A DNA stretch of 64,000 nt from Rubritalea squalenifaciens DSM 18772 (GCF_900141815.1 NZ_FQYR01000004.1:248001-312000); one strand, 5' to 3'; shown: positions 1 through 10,283, numbered from the stretch's first letter. Numbers and translations: made by a program. The notes: generated by a model not told the origin, from the sequence alone.

Positions 1-499
1 CAAAGGGGGAGCAGATCATCGTGAGGGCTGCGGTAATCCAGATCTGATAGAAGACCCGGGCTGGGAAAATGAATTCCCCTCGGATGAAATTGATGAGCAG
101 ATATTCTGCTAAAAGGTAGAGGAAGATCGCGATTCCAGTGAGGATGGCAGATACTTGCCAAATGCCTCTTCTGAAAAGGGGTTGAATGCCCTGCATGAGT
201 ACCCCCATGAGTCCGTAAAGGATGATGGAATAACCAAAATGGATGGTGTCTACCGGGGTTTTGTAGATTTCCGGGTCTCCGCCGTGTGGGCCCAGGGAGT
301 TTTGGGCGTCCCAGAGGAAGCCGCAAATGAATGCCAGCACAAGCATTGGGGAGAAGCTGACCGTCACGGCACAGCAGAGAAAAACGAGTGGCAGTAAAAG
401 GATGCGCGCATCATATAGCGCGGTAATGGCCGGCAGGAACTGCTGCAAGATGCAGGCAGCCAAGACGAGGAACAGGATGCTGAGGTGGTATCTGATCAC
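1..499 (-). CDS. mreD: MreD-like rod-shape-determining membrane protein (partial)
   Basis: Partial gene: it begins with a GTG codon at 499-497, three bases after the mreC stop, and runs off the left edge. The visible ~166 residues are very hydrophobic, with several membrane segments (start VIRYHLSILFLVLAACIL, later ILLLPLVFLCCAVTVSF and a FLYLLAEYLL stretch). This fits MreD, the integral membrane subunit of the elongasome that works with MreB and MreC in lateral wall synthesis. The call rests mainly on position, as MreD sequences diverge widely. The minus-strand order mreB-mreC-mreD and tight spacing indicate one operon, and PBP2/RodA genes may follow outside the window. Confidence 0.75.
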   Translation of the reverse strand, partial: MIRYHLSILFLVLAACILQQFLPAITALYDARILLLPLVFLCCAVTVSFSPMLVLAFICGFLWDAQNSLGPHGGDPEIYKTPVDTIHFGYSIILYGLMGVLMQGIQPLFRRGIWQVSAILTGIAIFLYLLAEYLLINFIRGEFIFPARVFYQIWITAALTMICSPF

Positions 500-502
500 A
501 AG

Positions 503-1306
503 TTATTGGTGGCCGGTTAAGACGAATACGGTTTCTAGCGCCGCAAAGTCTACTGCCGGTTTCACCTGTGCCTCCGCATCGAACGAGCCAGCCTCAAATG
601 AGGTCACGGTTCCCAGTTCAATATTGGCAGGGAAGAGTCCACCTCGGCCAGTCGTAACGACTTTAGCGCCGGGCTTGATCTTCGCCTCTTTGGACAAGTA
701 GCGCAGGCGCAATACGGGTGTACTTCCGTATTGGGCGCGTTGTCCACTGAGGATGCCGACCTCCTGAGTGCCTTCGATTCGGGCTGAAACTTGGCACTTC
801 TCGTCGGTCAGCAAAATCACGGTGGAAGTCTCGTCGTCTGGTCGGTCTACCTTACCGACGAGTCCTTCTGCAGCAAGCACTGGGAGTTGGACTCCTACAT
901 TGTGCTTTTGACCCCGGTCGATGGTGATGGTTTGCCACCAGGTCGCGGGTTTGCGGCGGATGATTTTTGCAGCGGTGACGCTGAAAGGTGAGCGCTGCTG
1001 GAAACGCAGCGCAGCACGAAGCTGGATATTTTCGTCTTCCAGCTGACGTAGGTGTGAGACTTCGGTGCGAAGTTTCACGAGTTCTGCCTCGGCTTGTTCA
1101 AGTTTGGCGTTAAGGGCTTCGGAATGCTCGACTTCTTTGGTGAATTCCCGAGCTTTGGTTTCCAGTTCCGCTCCGCTTTTCAAGAAGGGGCCGATAGTGG
1201 CGTAGTAGCCTCTCTGAATCTGGCGCACGCCTTCCTCACTCCTGGTGAGCGCCCAAGCGGCGCCTGCCAGGAATAGTAGAAGGGTGATGAGATTAAGTGG
1301 CTTCAT
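503..1306 (-). CDS. mreC: Rod shape-determining protein MreC
   Basis: 267-residue periplasmic elongasome protein. It has one N-terminal membrane anchor (about residues 4-21, LNLITLLLFLAGAAWAL), a coiled coil at about 45-95 (ETKAREFTKEVEHSEALNAK and the following Leu/Glu-rich stretch) and the paired beta-barrel domain typical of MreC (IIRRKPATWWQTITIDRG..., VGVQLPVLAAEGLVGKV, VILLTDEKCQVSARIEGTQ). In the cell MreC links cytoplasmic MreB filaments to the wall synthases. It lies between mreB (52 bases upstream) and mreD (start 3 bases downstream). Length and domain order are normal for the family. Confidence 0.95.
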   Translation of the reverse strand: MKPLNLITLLLFLAGAAWALTRSEEGVRQIQRGYYATIGPFLKSGAELETKAREFTKEVEHSEALNAKLEQAEAELVKLRTEVSHLRQLEDENIQLRAALRFQQRSPFSVTAAKIIRRKPATWWQTITIDRGQKHNVGVQLPVLAAEGLVGKVDRPDDETSTVILLTDEKCQVSARIEGTQEVGILSGQRAQYGSTPVLRLRYLSKEAKIKPGAKVVTTGRGGLFPANIELGTVTSFEAGSFDAEAQVKPAVDFAALETVFVLTGHQ

Positions 1307-1358
1307 ACGCTGCAGTAGAGATGGATTGCTCCATCAAAGAAATTGGTAGTGCGCGAGA

Positions 1359-2761
<1,403 letters not shown>

Positions 2762-3556
2762 ATGATAACCATCGCCATTTCCAGTCAAAAAGGAGGAGTT
2801 GGGAAAACGACCGTCTCGATCAATTTGGCATTTGCCTTTGCTCGGGCGGGCCGAAAGGTCCTGCTCGTGGATGCTGATCCACAGGGTTCCGTAGGTCTCT
2901 CCCTGACCCGCCAGTCACGCAAGCTTTCAGGTTTTTTTGATTTCCTGGATGACCCAAGCCGCTCTGTGCGTAGCTTGATTGTGCCTACCCGGATGGAAAC
3001 TCTGTCCATGATTCCAGCTGGACACAGTGGAGGGTATGAGGCTGGTTCTGGTAATGTCACCAGCAGCTACTCTCAGGTGAAGCGCTTTTTGAACCAGGTG
3101 GAGGAAGCCGGATATGATATTTGTATCATGGATACCGCAGCAGGCCTCTTCGGGGTTACCAAGGATGTCTTGGTTTGTTCTAATGCGGTGATGGTGCCTC
3201 AGCAGGCTGAGCCACTGGGTATCCGTTCTGTGCCAAAGATGCTTGAGGAGTTGTCTAGGCTACGCAAATACAACGCCAAGCTGAAGATTCTCGGTGTTCT
3301 ACTGACGATGGTGCAGCAGGACGTAGAAGAGAGTACCGATGCCGTCAGTGGTTTACGTCACCTTTTGCCGGAAGGCTTGGTTTTCAAGAATGATGTCTCA
3401 AGGGATGTTCTCTTCTTGAAGGCCAGCGCCAAGGGAGTGCCCGTAGGGGTGCTGCAGGGAGCTGCAGATATTTTAGATCGTTTTAATCAGATCCGCTGTG
3501 AGATCGAGGACAAGCTCGGCCTGACGCAGGAGGACAAAGTAGTAGTGGGAGAATAG
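2762..3556 (+). CDS. ParA/Soj-family ATPase (orphan)
   Basis: 264-residue ParA/MinD-type ATPase starting [17 protein letters not shown]. The deviant Walker A motif KGGVGKTT is at about residues 10-17, the [11 protein letters not shown] switch at about 39, and the Walker B-like ICIMDTAAG at about 120. Such ATPases position chromosomes, plasmids or protein machines by dimerising on DNA or membrane. No parB or parS is visible nearby; instead the gene is followed after one base by a Roadblock-like gene, suggesting a dedicated partner. The frame opens with GTG at 2741, but ATG 2762 leaves the P-loop at the usual distance and is preferred. Chromosome segregation versus protein positioning cannot be decided here. 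Confidence 0.9.
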   Translation: MITIAISSQKGGVGKTTVSINLAFAFARAGRKVLLVDADPQGSVGLSLTRQSRKLSGFFDFLDDPSRSVRSLIVPTRMETLSMIPAGHSGGYEAGSGNVTSSYSQVKRFLNQVEEAGYDICIMDTAAGLFGVTKDVLVCSNAVMVPQQAEPLGIRSVPKMLEELSRLRKYNAKLKILGVLLTMVQQDVEESTDAVSGLRHLLPEGLVFKNDVSRDVLFLKASAKGVPVGVLQGAADILDRFNQIRCEIEDKLGLTQEDKVVVGE

Positions 3557-3557
3557 T

Positions 3558-4193
3558 ATGGATTCTATCAATTCATGGGTTGATCCAGAAGAGGTCAAGC
3601 GTATCGCGGAAAGCCTGATGGCTGACGTAGAGCAAGAAGGCGATTGGGAGGCGGATCACACCCAGGCGGTTACCGTCAGTGCTCAGAAGCAAGGCGGAGC
3701 CAAGGATGTTATTCGTCTATCCGCGGAGAAGTCCCTTGCGGAGGCTAGTAAGCTGGCCAGTACTTCCGGTATGCTTTCTCGGGAGAAGAAGCCAGCGGTC
3801 AAGGTGGAAGCTTCTCCTGAAGTGCAGGTGCCTGTTGAGGATAATCACAAACAGCAGGTGGAGGCACATGGGGCCCTTGAGAAGCTCGAACAATGGATTC
3901 GAGAAGAAACAAAGGCGACGGGTGTCTGTGTAGTCGACCGCGATGGCGATGTGCTACTCAGTAGAATGGATAACGGTGCCTGGCAGAACCTGGTCATTGC
4001 TTCTGCGGCAATGGCTGAAAAGCCGGAAGAAGGTTCGATTCGTTTGAGGGTTTCCGGTGGATGCCATTTGCAGTTGATTCCTGCGGCTACTTCTCGCGGA
4101 GGAATTCTTGTCGGTGTGCTGCTGGGTACCCCAGTGACGCAGAAGGATGCCTTTGAGCTAGCAAAGAAGTCTGAGCAGATTGCCAACGACTGA
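3558..4193 (+). CDS. Roadblock/LC7-like domain protein, partner of ParA
   Basis: 211-residue protein encoded one base after the ParA-like gene, so almost certainly co-translated. The N-terminal ~100 residues are charged and low in complexity (helical at 9-30, then a Lys/Glu-rich linker). The last ~100 residues resemble a Roadblock/LC7 fold: a helix (LEKLEQWIREETKATG), a strand pair VCVVDRDGDVLLSRM, a helix with WQNLVIASAAMAE, strands IRLRVSGGCHLQLIPAAT and GILVGVLLG, and a final helix. Roadblock proteins often regulate small GTPases (MglB) or act as scaffolds. The Roadblock assignment is inference from pattern. It ends one base before the convergent lipoprotein gene. Confidence 0.6.
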   Translation: MDSINSWVDPEEVKRIAESLMADVEQEGDWEADHTQAVTVSAQKQGGAKDVIRLSAEKSLAEASKLASTSGMLSREKKPAVKVEASPEVQVPVEDNHKQQVEAHGALEKLEQWIREETKATGVCVVDRDGDVLLSRMDNGAWQNLVIASAAMAEKPEEGSIRLRVSGGCHLQLIPAATSRGGILVGVLLGTPVTQKDAFELAKKSEQIAND

Positions 4194-4194
4194 T

Positions 4195-5820
4195 CTAGTT
4201 CTTGCCTGCTTCCCTCAGGTGTAGGTGGAGGATTCTGTTGACTTCCTGAATAGCTTCCTTTTTGAAGGGCACGCTGTGGTCCGAGTTGATGATCAGCTCG
4301 GACTCGGTTTGTCTAGGGGGCAGGTGTGAAGACCAGTACTCTACAACACCGTCGCTTTTTGGATTGCCTTTGCGGGCTCCGATAATGGAGTGAATCTTCA
4401 TGGTTAGAGGGAACTCCAGCTTGGGAACGGCAAGGATCATTCTGTTGTTTGGCGATAATTGATCCAGGCTGGTGGGAATGTTGAAGTTATCGATGTTGCC
4501 TTCCACAAAGTTAGCTCCAGTGTCTAAGGCGGCGTTGATCACTGAATAGGAGAGTTCGGTGGGGAGTTGGATTAGTCTGGAGAATAAGTTGACTACTCTC
4601 CAGTCGGCCAGGCTCGACCCTTTGTGAGGGGTGGCCATGAAGACGATTCTTTTAGGGGCTTTTAGCGTCTCGTAGTAGAGAAGTCTTTTAACGAGATTGC
4701 GATTGCGTTGAGAGCCTCGTAGTTGGTGGATTTCCCTGTCATAGACGGCGTCGTAGAAGGGTTTCGGGCTCACGCAAGTGGAGGCTCGGGATATAAGTCC
4801 CCCCATGGAGTGTGAGAGGATGACCATTTGGTTGAAGTTGTCTATTCCTCCCATGGCGCGCGCATAGTTCTCAAGTTCACGCACTTTGTCCCGGAAGGTC
4901 GCGGCGGTATACATCCATGGTGCTCCGGTGGGGTAATAGAAGTAGACGAATTGGTAGTGCTGGCGGATGAGTTGGTCCTGGCGCAGGTCGTTCACCATGA
5001 ACATGAAGGCGTCTGGGCTGGATTTAAGTCCGTGCACGCAGAGGACCGGGATTTTGGTCGGGTCATATGGGGCATCCATATAGAGGCCGGTCTCACCAAA
5101 GATCCTGTCGGGTAGGATGAGGCCCTCTAGGATGTTTTTCTTCAGGATGCTTCGGTCCCAGAAAATCGCGTCAGCTGCGGTGAAGTCACCGGACAGGGTG
5201 TGTGAGGTCTGGCCGATGGTGACGGATTCCGTGTGCTTCGCCTGATAGAGTTTCCACAGAGGTTTGCCGTTCTCAAACGAGAGAATGGCAGTCAGATTGA
5301 AGGCTCTTCCTGATGGAGCCATGAAGTCGGGTGGATTGGGTTTTCCTTTGCCGTTTTTCTTCCAGCCTACCAAAGGGACGCCAACTCCGCCTTTGCGGTA
5401 GTGATCTTCATAGAATTTTTCAGTGAAGACCTGTGTGGCTGGAAAGATGGCGTCGAAATAGGATGGGGTGATGTAGCCGTTTGTTTTCGATTCGAGCCAA
5501 GTGCCGATCTCCGGTGGCAGGCTAGTCAGGTTTTTGTCTCTGCAGGAATCTTGGAGCAGCAGGGCCTCGCAAGTTTCGTTGTACTTGGAGATGGTGTTGC
5601 TGGATTTGGAGTATCTGAGTTTTTGGTAATAGTGGTTCGCATCACGCATTAATTGCTCAGTGGGTTGGCCGACTAAAGCGTTGTGACCAGTATGACGGTG
5701 ATGGCAAGGCAGGGGGCCCACGCCGGTGCATGATCCCAGTGCGAAAAGGACAAGTAGGGAGGCGAGCCCTCGAAGGTAGCGAAACGAATGGAAATTTTGC
5801 ATAACGGTAGCAGGGTGCAT
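4195..5820 (-). CDS. Alpha/beta-hydrolase (lipase-like) lipoprotein
   Basis: 541-residue predicted lipoprotein. Its signal peptide ends in the lipobox ALGSC with Cys at about residue 31. The second half is an alpha/beta hydrolase: VLCVHGLKSSPDAF supplies the oxyanion region, LSHSMGGLIS the G/S-x-S-x-G nucleophile elbow, NPKSDGVVEYWSS the likely acid and INSDHSVPF the likely catalytic His. This is the layout of triacylglycerol lipases and related esterases; the substrate is unknown. The ATG at 5820 is supported by a GAGG motif five bases upstream, whereas the internal Met at residue 7 has no Shine-Dalgarno. It converges with the ParA operon. Confidence 0.85.
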   Translation of the reverse strand: MHPATVMQNFHSFRYLRGLASLLVLFALGSCTGVGPLPCHHRHTGHNALVGQPTEQLMRDANHYYQKLRYSKSSNTISKYNETCEALLLQDSCRDKNLTSLPPEIGTWLESKTNGYITPSYFDAIFPATQVFTEKFYEDHYRKGGVGVPLVGWKKNGKGKPNPPDFMAPSGRAFNLTAILSFENGKPLWKLYQAKHTESVTIGQTSHTLSGDFTAADAIFWDRSILKKNILEGLILPDRIFGETGLYMDAPYDPTKIPVLCVHGLKSSPDAFMFMVNDLRQDQLIRQHYQFVYFYYPTGAPWMYTAATFRDKVRELENYARAMGGIDNFNQMVILSHSMGGLISRASTCVSPKPFYDAVYDREIHQLRGSQRNRNLVKRLLYYETLKAPKRIVFMATPHKGSSLADWRVVNLFSRLIQLPTELSYSVINAALDTGANFVEGNIDNFNIPTSLDQLSPNNRMILAVPKLEFPLTMKIHSIIGARKGNPKSDGVVEYWSSHLPPRQTESELIINSDHSVPFKKEAIQEVNRILHLHLREAGKN

Positions 5821-5897
5821 ATTACCTCAAGCAGTTATGTTTTGTCATCATGGATCGCGAAAACATTTCGCCTTGCTGAAATGATTTGCAAAACGGG

Positions 5898-5934
5898 CCA
5901 AAGAAAAAGAGCGGCAGAAATGAATCTGCCGCTC
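5898..5934 (-). terminator. Rho-independent terminator after sigma factor gene
   Basis: Perfect 10-bp stem: GAGCGGCAGA (5909-5918) pairs with TCTGCCGCTC (5925-5934), with a 6-base loop. On the minus strand it is followed by a T-rich run (complement of aaagaaaaa at 5899-5907). It lies 35 bases past the sigma factor stop. Confidence 0.9.
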
Positions 5935-5968
5935 TCACACCTACGATCCCAATCGCTTTGGATTGTTA

Positions 5969-6835
5969 TTATGAAGCCTCCGCAAGACCTCCCGAAAGAG
6001 GTTTTGGCAGTGGCTGTTCTTTTTTTCGCAAACTTTTACGCATCTTGGCAAGCGCAACATTTTGTAATTGACGAATTCTTTCGCGAGTGACCCCAAATTC
6101 GAGGCCAACTTCCTCCAAAGTCATCGGTTTTTGACCACCAAGGCCAAAGCGGGCATCAATGATTCTTTGCTCGCGCTCGTCGAGTACATCGAGCAGGCCA
6201 TCGAGCTGGGAATGCATATTCTTGCTCTGGAGGGCCAAGGCTGGGTCTACAGCTCTTTCATCCCCGATGATTTCACCGAAGTCGCTGGTTTCACCTTCGT
6301 GGACTGGAGCATCCAGAGAGGCTGGTCGCTGAGCTGCCTGCTTGAGCATGGCTAGCTTCTTACGTGGAATACCGAGCTCTTCTGCCAGTTCGGAATCTGT
6401 TGGTTCGCGTCCTAGTTCCTCGGTCAGGATGTTTGAGATACGCCTCATGCGGGCGATCTTGTCCACCATGTGGACCGGGAGACGGATGGTTTTACTCTGG
6501 TTGGCGAGGGCGCGTTTAATAGACTGCTTGATCCACCAAGCCGCGTAAGTACTAAGCTTACCGCCTTTTTCGGGATCGAAGCGTTCTACGGCTTTCATCA
6601 GGCCGATGTTGCCCTCGGAAATCAAATCGTTAAGTGGGAGACCGTAATTTGAGTAGTCCTGGGCAATTTTCACGACGAGACGAAGGTTCGCCTTGATCAT
6701 GTGTGCACGAGCTTTCTTGTCACCGCGCTTGATGCGCTCAGCTAGCTCCACCTCCTCCTGAGGGGTAAGTAGCTCGGTTTTCGAAATCTCACGCAAGTAG
6801 ATGCGAAGAGAGTTGTCTGTATCGAATTTTGCCAT
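5969..6835 (-). CDS. RpoD-family RNA polymerase sigma factor
   Basis: 288-residue sigma-70 of the group 1/2 type without region 1.1. Region 1.2 is near the N-terminus (DNSLRIYLREISKTELLTPQEE). Region 2 includes RLVVKIAQDYSNYGLPLNDLISEG and the -10 recognition helix (FSTYAAWWIKQSIKRAL-like; here KLSTYAAWWIKQSIKRAL). Region 3 is RLPVHMVDKIARMRR. Region 4 is TLEEVGLEFGVTRERIRQLQNVALAKMR, which reads -35 elements. It could be the primary housekeeping sigma or an RpoS-like second sigma; length alone does not decide. Monocistronic, with its own terminator and a 400-base AT-rich upstream region. Confidence 0.92.
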   Translation of the reverse strand: MAKFDTDNSLRIYLREISKTELLTPQEEVELAERIKRGDKKARAHMIKANLRLVVKIAQDYSNYGLPLNDLISEGNIGLMKAVERFDPEKGGKLSTYAAWWIKQSIKRALANQSKTIRLPVHMVDKIARMRRISNILTEELGREPTDSELAEELGIPRKKLAMLKQAAQRPASLDAPVHEGETSDFGEIIGDERAVDPALALQSKNMHSQLDGLLDVLDEREQRIIDARFGLGGQKPMTLEEVGLEFGVTRERIRQLQNVALAKMRKSLRKKEQPLPKPLSGGLAEAS

Positions 6836-7243
6836 GGTTCTTAATGTCTAGTTTAATGGTCTATATTCTGTCTAAGTTTTAGGCAGATGTCCAGTCAGTT
6901 AATCGCGTAAACGACACTTCCTAGTAAAACAACGTTACAAATTGAGATTTCTTTCTAAAAAAATGTAATCACAATGTATAATCGCTGTTCACAATATAGG
7001 ATGCACGAGCGGTAGAGTTAATTCACTTTTTTTTGCAAAAAAAACAAAACGAGCTTATGTTTCCTATTACCAGTGAGTTGTAAATTGTAAGTGGCTGGCT
7101 AATGTAAGTCGATACTATTCTTTAGAGATCGTTTCGGGGAAATTGTGGAGGCGATTCATTGTAAGTAAGTAAAGGCCTCTCCCCCTGCTAGAGAGGAAGA
7201 GGTTAACACACACATGGGGAGGGAATTAATTTAGATATCTTGT
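6836..7243. other. AT-rich intergenic region with T8GCA8 palindrome
   Basis: About 410 bases with no coding frame of note, upstream of the sigma gene and downstream of a membrane-protein operon. It contains an 18-bp perfect palindrome of eight T, GC, eight A at 7027-7044, and long A/T tracts at 6950-6965. A short inverted repeat CCTCTC/GAGAGG (7176-7181, 7191-7196) sits just past the stop of the membrane-protein gene ending at 7244 and may be a weak terminator. No promoter is assigned. Confidence 0.5.
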
Positions 7244-8104
7244 CTATCTTTGCAGGGGGTTGTCGGAGTCGTTGTATTTGATATTGCGAGATGAGTGCTC
7301 TGGGCGGTCGAAGTCGCCGGTGATTTGCTCTCCCCAGTGGGTGAGGAAGAATTTCTTCTCTTCGAGGTTAAGGAGTTTATGTTCGTCTGACTGGCCGATG
7401 ATGGGGCGCAGGGTGACGGGCATCTGCAAAGTCACGAGGAGGAAGACCGTACACCAGACCTTGAGATGGAATCCGTTCTTGGCGCCTAGGATCTTCGCGG
7501 CATTGCTGATGAAGCGAAACCCAAAGCCCAGACAGATCAACCAAAGGGCCAGACAGAGGAACCCAAAGAAGGGTAGAGAATCGCTTGAAGTGGAGAAGAG
7601 CCAGATGACGGGAGCAAAGCCCACCAGGAGCAGGGCAATCAGGGAGATCGCACTAGCTAGAAGGCCACTGATGGTCTGGAAGCGGGATTCGATACCCGCC
7701 AAGCAGGAGAAGATATAGAGGCTGGGCAGGCAGATGATAGCACTGAAGGCTACACCTCCCATGATCTTGAGTGGGGCCGCCCAGAGTTGGGTGCCTGCAC
7801 TGAAGGTGCCGATGACGAGTCCAAAGATGAGCAGGCAGCAGAACGCCAGTGTGAGAAGCGGTGCCCAGGGGACAGCTTTCTTTGATTCCATGGTGGCGAG
7901 CACATCCATGGGCCTTTTTAGAAGATGGCTCAGCAGGCTGGAGAAATTAAGGTATTCTTGGATCGGTTTGCCGGGCTCCACCGGAGGTTCCGGCTGAGGC
8001 TGGGCATAGCTGAACCCAGGCTGTGCATGCTCTAATGGGGGTGGGGTGGCAGGAGTTTCTTGCTCAGTATTTTCCTGCTCGGGCTTATCATTGTCTTCGT
8101 TCAT
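7244..8104 (-). CDS. Multi-pass membrane protein, second of a pair
   Basis: 286 residues. The acidic, Pro/Gln/Glu-rich N-terminus of about 60 residues is probably cytoplasmic and disordered. Then come about five membrane segments (APLLTLAFCCLLIFGLVIG, IMGGVAFSAIICLPSLYIFSC, LLASAISLIALLLVGFAP, FFGFLCLALWLICLG, VWCTVFLLVTLQ) and a charged C-terminal tail. The layout is reminiscent of Yip1-type membrane proteins, but I do not recognise a specific family. It starts 17 bases after the similar membrane gene at 8122, so the two form an operon and probably a complex. No function is assigned. Confidence 0.75.
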   Translation of the reverse strand: MNEDNDKPEQENTEQETPATPPPLEHAQPGFSYAQPQPEPPVEPGKPIQEYLNFSSLLSHLLKRPMDVLATMESKKAVPWAPLLTLAFCCLLIFGLVIGTFSAGTQLWAAPLKIMGGVAFSAIICLPSLYIFSCLAGIESRFQTISGLLASAISLIALLLVGFAPVIWLFSTSSDSLPFFGFLCLALWLICLGFGFRFISNAAKILGAKNGFHLKVWCTVFLLVTLQMPVTLRPIIGQSDEHKLLNLEEKKFFLTHWGEQITGDFDRPEHSSRNIKYNDSDNPLQR

Positions 8105-8121
8105 GATGTGGATTTGGTTGT

Positions 8122-8832
8122 TTAGAAAATCAGGTTCTGAGCGGCTCTCCAGACCGTCTCATAGAAGGTGCCTTGCAATGGATCGTCCCTGAGAAAAGCG
8201 ACTTCGAGTCCCGGTGAACCGAAGAAGGGGCGGAGGATCCAGGAAATCTGGGCGCCTACAAAAAGATTGCCAGCTATCCAGGCGATGAAGGTGGTGGTCG
8301 CTGCCCGAGTGGAGGTGGCGAAGTGTCTCAAGAAGGCTAGTAGCGAGAGGTGGGAGACGATACCGGCATAGGCGATCAGGCACACATGCGTGAGAAGTAT
8401 GATGGAATGGTACTGCTGGGCATTGGGGGCTTCTGGTTCTGGTGCCTGCAATGCCATTCCTATGGTGATAGGGGACAAGGATCCCAAAATGATGGCCATG
8501 CAGGCGAAGCCGCTAAGGAGGAACTGAAGCGATTGGCGCATACTGACTCCGCTGTCTAACACTTGTGCCAGAAACCCATTAATGAGTCCATTTACGATGA
8601 GGGTGAAAAAAATCAATAGCGGCAGCTTGATGGCCACATAGGCGGCCATTTCCCATCCCTGCCAGAGCCCCATACTGATGCCATAGGAGCTACACCCCAG
8701 AATAACCAAAGGAATGGTGGAGCTGAGCATCTGGCGAGGTGTTTTGGTGAGCCACCGGGTTAGTAGTAGATGGTCGCCACGGCACAACGCCGGAATGAAG
8801 CTACGTATGTTGGTAATGGATATCTGGCTCAT
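8122..8832 (-). CDS. Multi-pass membrane protein, first of a pair
   Basis: 236 residues with about five hydrophobic segments (STIPLVILGCSSYGISMG, IKLPLLIFFTLIVNGLING, FLLSGFACMAIILGSLSPITIGM, IILLTHVCLIAYAGIVS, TTTFIAWIAGNLFVGAQI). It lacks the long hydrophilic head of its downstream partner but is similar in segment number and spacing, suggesting distant paralogs or two subunits. The start at 8832 is an ATG. Divergent from the trypsin-like lipoprotein at 8935, sharing a ~100-base promoter region. Function unknown. Confidence 0.75.
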   Translation of the reverse strand: MSQISITNIRSFIPALCRGDHLLLTRWLTKTPRQMLSSTIPLVILGCSSYGISMGLWQGWEMAAYVAIKLPLLIFFTLIVNGLINGFLAQVLDSGVSMRQSLQFLLSGFACMAIILGSLSPITIGMALQAPEPEAPNAQQYHSIILLTHVCLIAYAGIVSHLSLLAFLRHFATSTRAATTTFIAWIAGNLFVGAQISWILRPFFGSPGLEVAFLRDDPLQGTFYETVWRAAQNLIF

Positions 8833-8934
8833 TGGCTTTCATGAAAAGACTCTCAGAGATGTGTGAAGTCTTGATGAAGCCAATGTGAAAAAGAGTGGTT
8901 GAACTGATTTTCTAACGTGAGATGCTCAAGCCTC

Positions 8935-9723
8935 ATGTGGAAATACGCGTTTACAGCGGCTTTGATGATGTTAGCGGTTTCTTGCTCTTCAACTCTAACG
9001 CCGGATCAAAGTGCTTTGTCGAATGTGGATAAACACGCACGGGTGCGGGATATGCCAGTGGCGTGGGATAGTCCTAACATCTATGAAAAATATGATCCCA
9101 AGGGTAAGTCGGCCTTAAAGAAGAGTTGGACGAGAAAGTTTGACGCATCCGGCATCTCGTTCAATGACAAGCGAACATGCACTTTGGTAACCAGACAGCA
9201 TGTTGTGATGGCGCGTCATTATAAAAGGTCTGTAGGAGAGCCCGTGGTATTTCATGATCGAAGAGGGCGGTGGTGTCAGCGCACCATTGCCAAGTCGCTA
9301 GATGTCAATGGTGATGTCGCCATAGGGCTTCTGAATGAGCCAGTGCCAGCAAGCTATAAGGTATATCCTCTCTTGGTGGCAGAGCCTAAGTTGGAAGAGA
9401 GCTTGCTAGGGGAATTGGTGATCGTGACCGATCAGAACCGCCGTCTCTTTGTGCATGAGGTGGCGTCAGTGCGTGGCACGAATATTCGTTTCATCTTTGA
9501 TGAGAAAAAGCAGATCGGCTTTGGGAAGCGCTTGGTTTCCGGAGATAGTGGTAACCCCTCGTTTGTGATGATTGGAGGGGAGCCTGTCCTGATAGAGACC
9601 CACACTACCGGAGGGTGGGGGGCGGGGCCTTTCTATGGGAACGCCCTATTACAGCAAAAGCTAGAGGAGGCCATCCGGGCGCTAGGTGCCGGAGGGTCAT
9701 TGAGAACGGTCCGCTGGCAATAG
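8935..9723 (+). CDS. Trypsin-like serine protease, lipoprotein
   Basis: 262 residues from ATG 8935; an in-frame GTG at 8917 would add six. The N-terminus MWKYAFTAALMMLAVSCSS is a lipoprotein-type signal. The body has the three landmarks of a chymotrypsin-fold protease in order: His in LVTRQHVVMARHY, Asp in VNGDVAIGLL, and Ser in LVSGDSGNPSF (the classical GDSG). A following GGEPVLIETHTTGGWGAGPF matches the substrate-pocket strands. It is therefore likely an envelope-anchored protease, or a fold relative if the spacing proves wrong. Substrate unknown. Confidence 0.7.
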   Translation: MWKYAFTAALMMLAVSCSSTLTPDQSALSNVDKHARVRDMPVAWDSPNIYEKYDPKGKSALKKSWTRKFDASGISFNDKRTCTLVTRQHVVMARHYKRSVGEPVVFHDRRGRWCQRTIAKSLDVNGDVAIGLLNEPVPASYKVYPLLVAEPKLEESLLGELVIVTDQNRRLFVHEVASVRGTNIRFIFDEKKQIGFGKRLVSGDSGNPSFVMIGGEPVLIETHTTGGWGAGPFYGNALLQQKLEEAIRALGAGGSLRTVRWQ

Positions 9724-9733
9724 CACTCGAGTA

Positions 9734-10240
9734 CTAAACTGGGGTCCTGGTTTCCAGGATGAGTTTGCCCATGTAGTCACGGCGAAGGGTGATAATCTCG
9801 TGGGTGGCTTCTTTCTTGTTAGCAGAACCGTGTTCAACGCGCAGCCGGGCCATCTCGCGAGTGATGCGGAGTTCGTGAATCTTGAACACTGGCTCACGGC
9901 GTTGCCTTACAAAGCAGTGAAGCGGAATATCCCACTGACTGGCATTCCACAGATAGTTGGAAGGGGGGAAGTCGTCCAGCTCAGCCAGAGCGAGGAAGAC
10001 CTCGCGCAGTTGTGGTTCGGTCGTGTCCTTAAGGAGTTTTTTGGCAGCACGCTTGCTGGTGACCGTGTCCATCTTGGCGATAGCAGGATGCTTGTCATCG
10101 TAGTCGATCTCCTCGAGTAGATCTGCGAGGTGGAGGTGCATCGCAGCAACCCACTGGGCACGGGTGATTTTTCCCTCCTCATACCATTGGAAGAGGCGGG
10201 ATGGTGTGGGTAATAATTCTTTGCGGGTGGACGGTTTCAC
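9734..10240 (-). CDS. Conserved hypothetical protein
   Basis: 168-residue soluble protein, strongly charged, with no signal peptide or membrane segment. The N-terminal helix-rich part (LFQWYEEGKITRAQWVAAMHLHLADLLEEIDYDDKHP) and central RAAKKLLKDTTEPQLREVFLALAELDDFPPSNYLWNA look well folded and give clear codon bias. I do not recognise a domain. It lies between the convergent protease gene and the serS terminator and is probably monocistronic. Confidence 0.75.
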   Translation of the reverse strand: MKPSTRKELLPTPSRLFQWYEEGKITRAQWVAAMHLHLADLLEEIDYDDKHPAIAKMDTVTSKRAAKKLLKDTTEPQLREVFLALAELDDFPPSNYLWNASQWDIPLHCFVRQRREPVFKIHELRITREMARLRVEHGSANKKEATHEIITLRRDYMGKLILETRTPV

Positions 10241-10283
10241 GTTTCAGGCACTCTAGCGTAGTGGTCAAGCACCGCAAGCCAGA

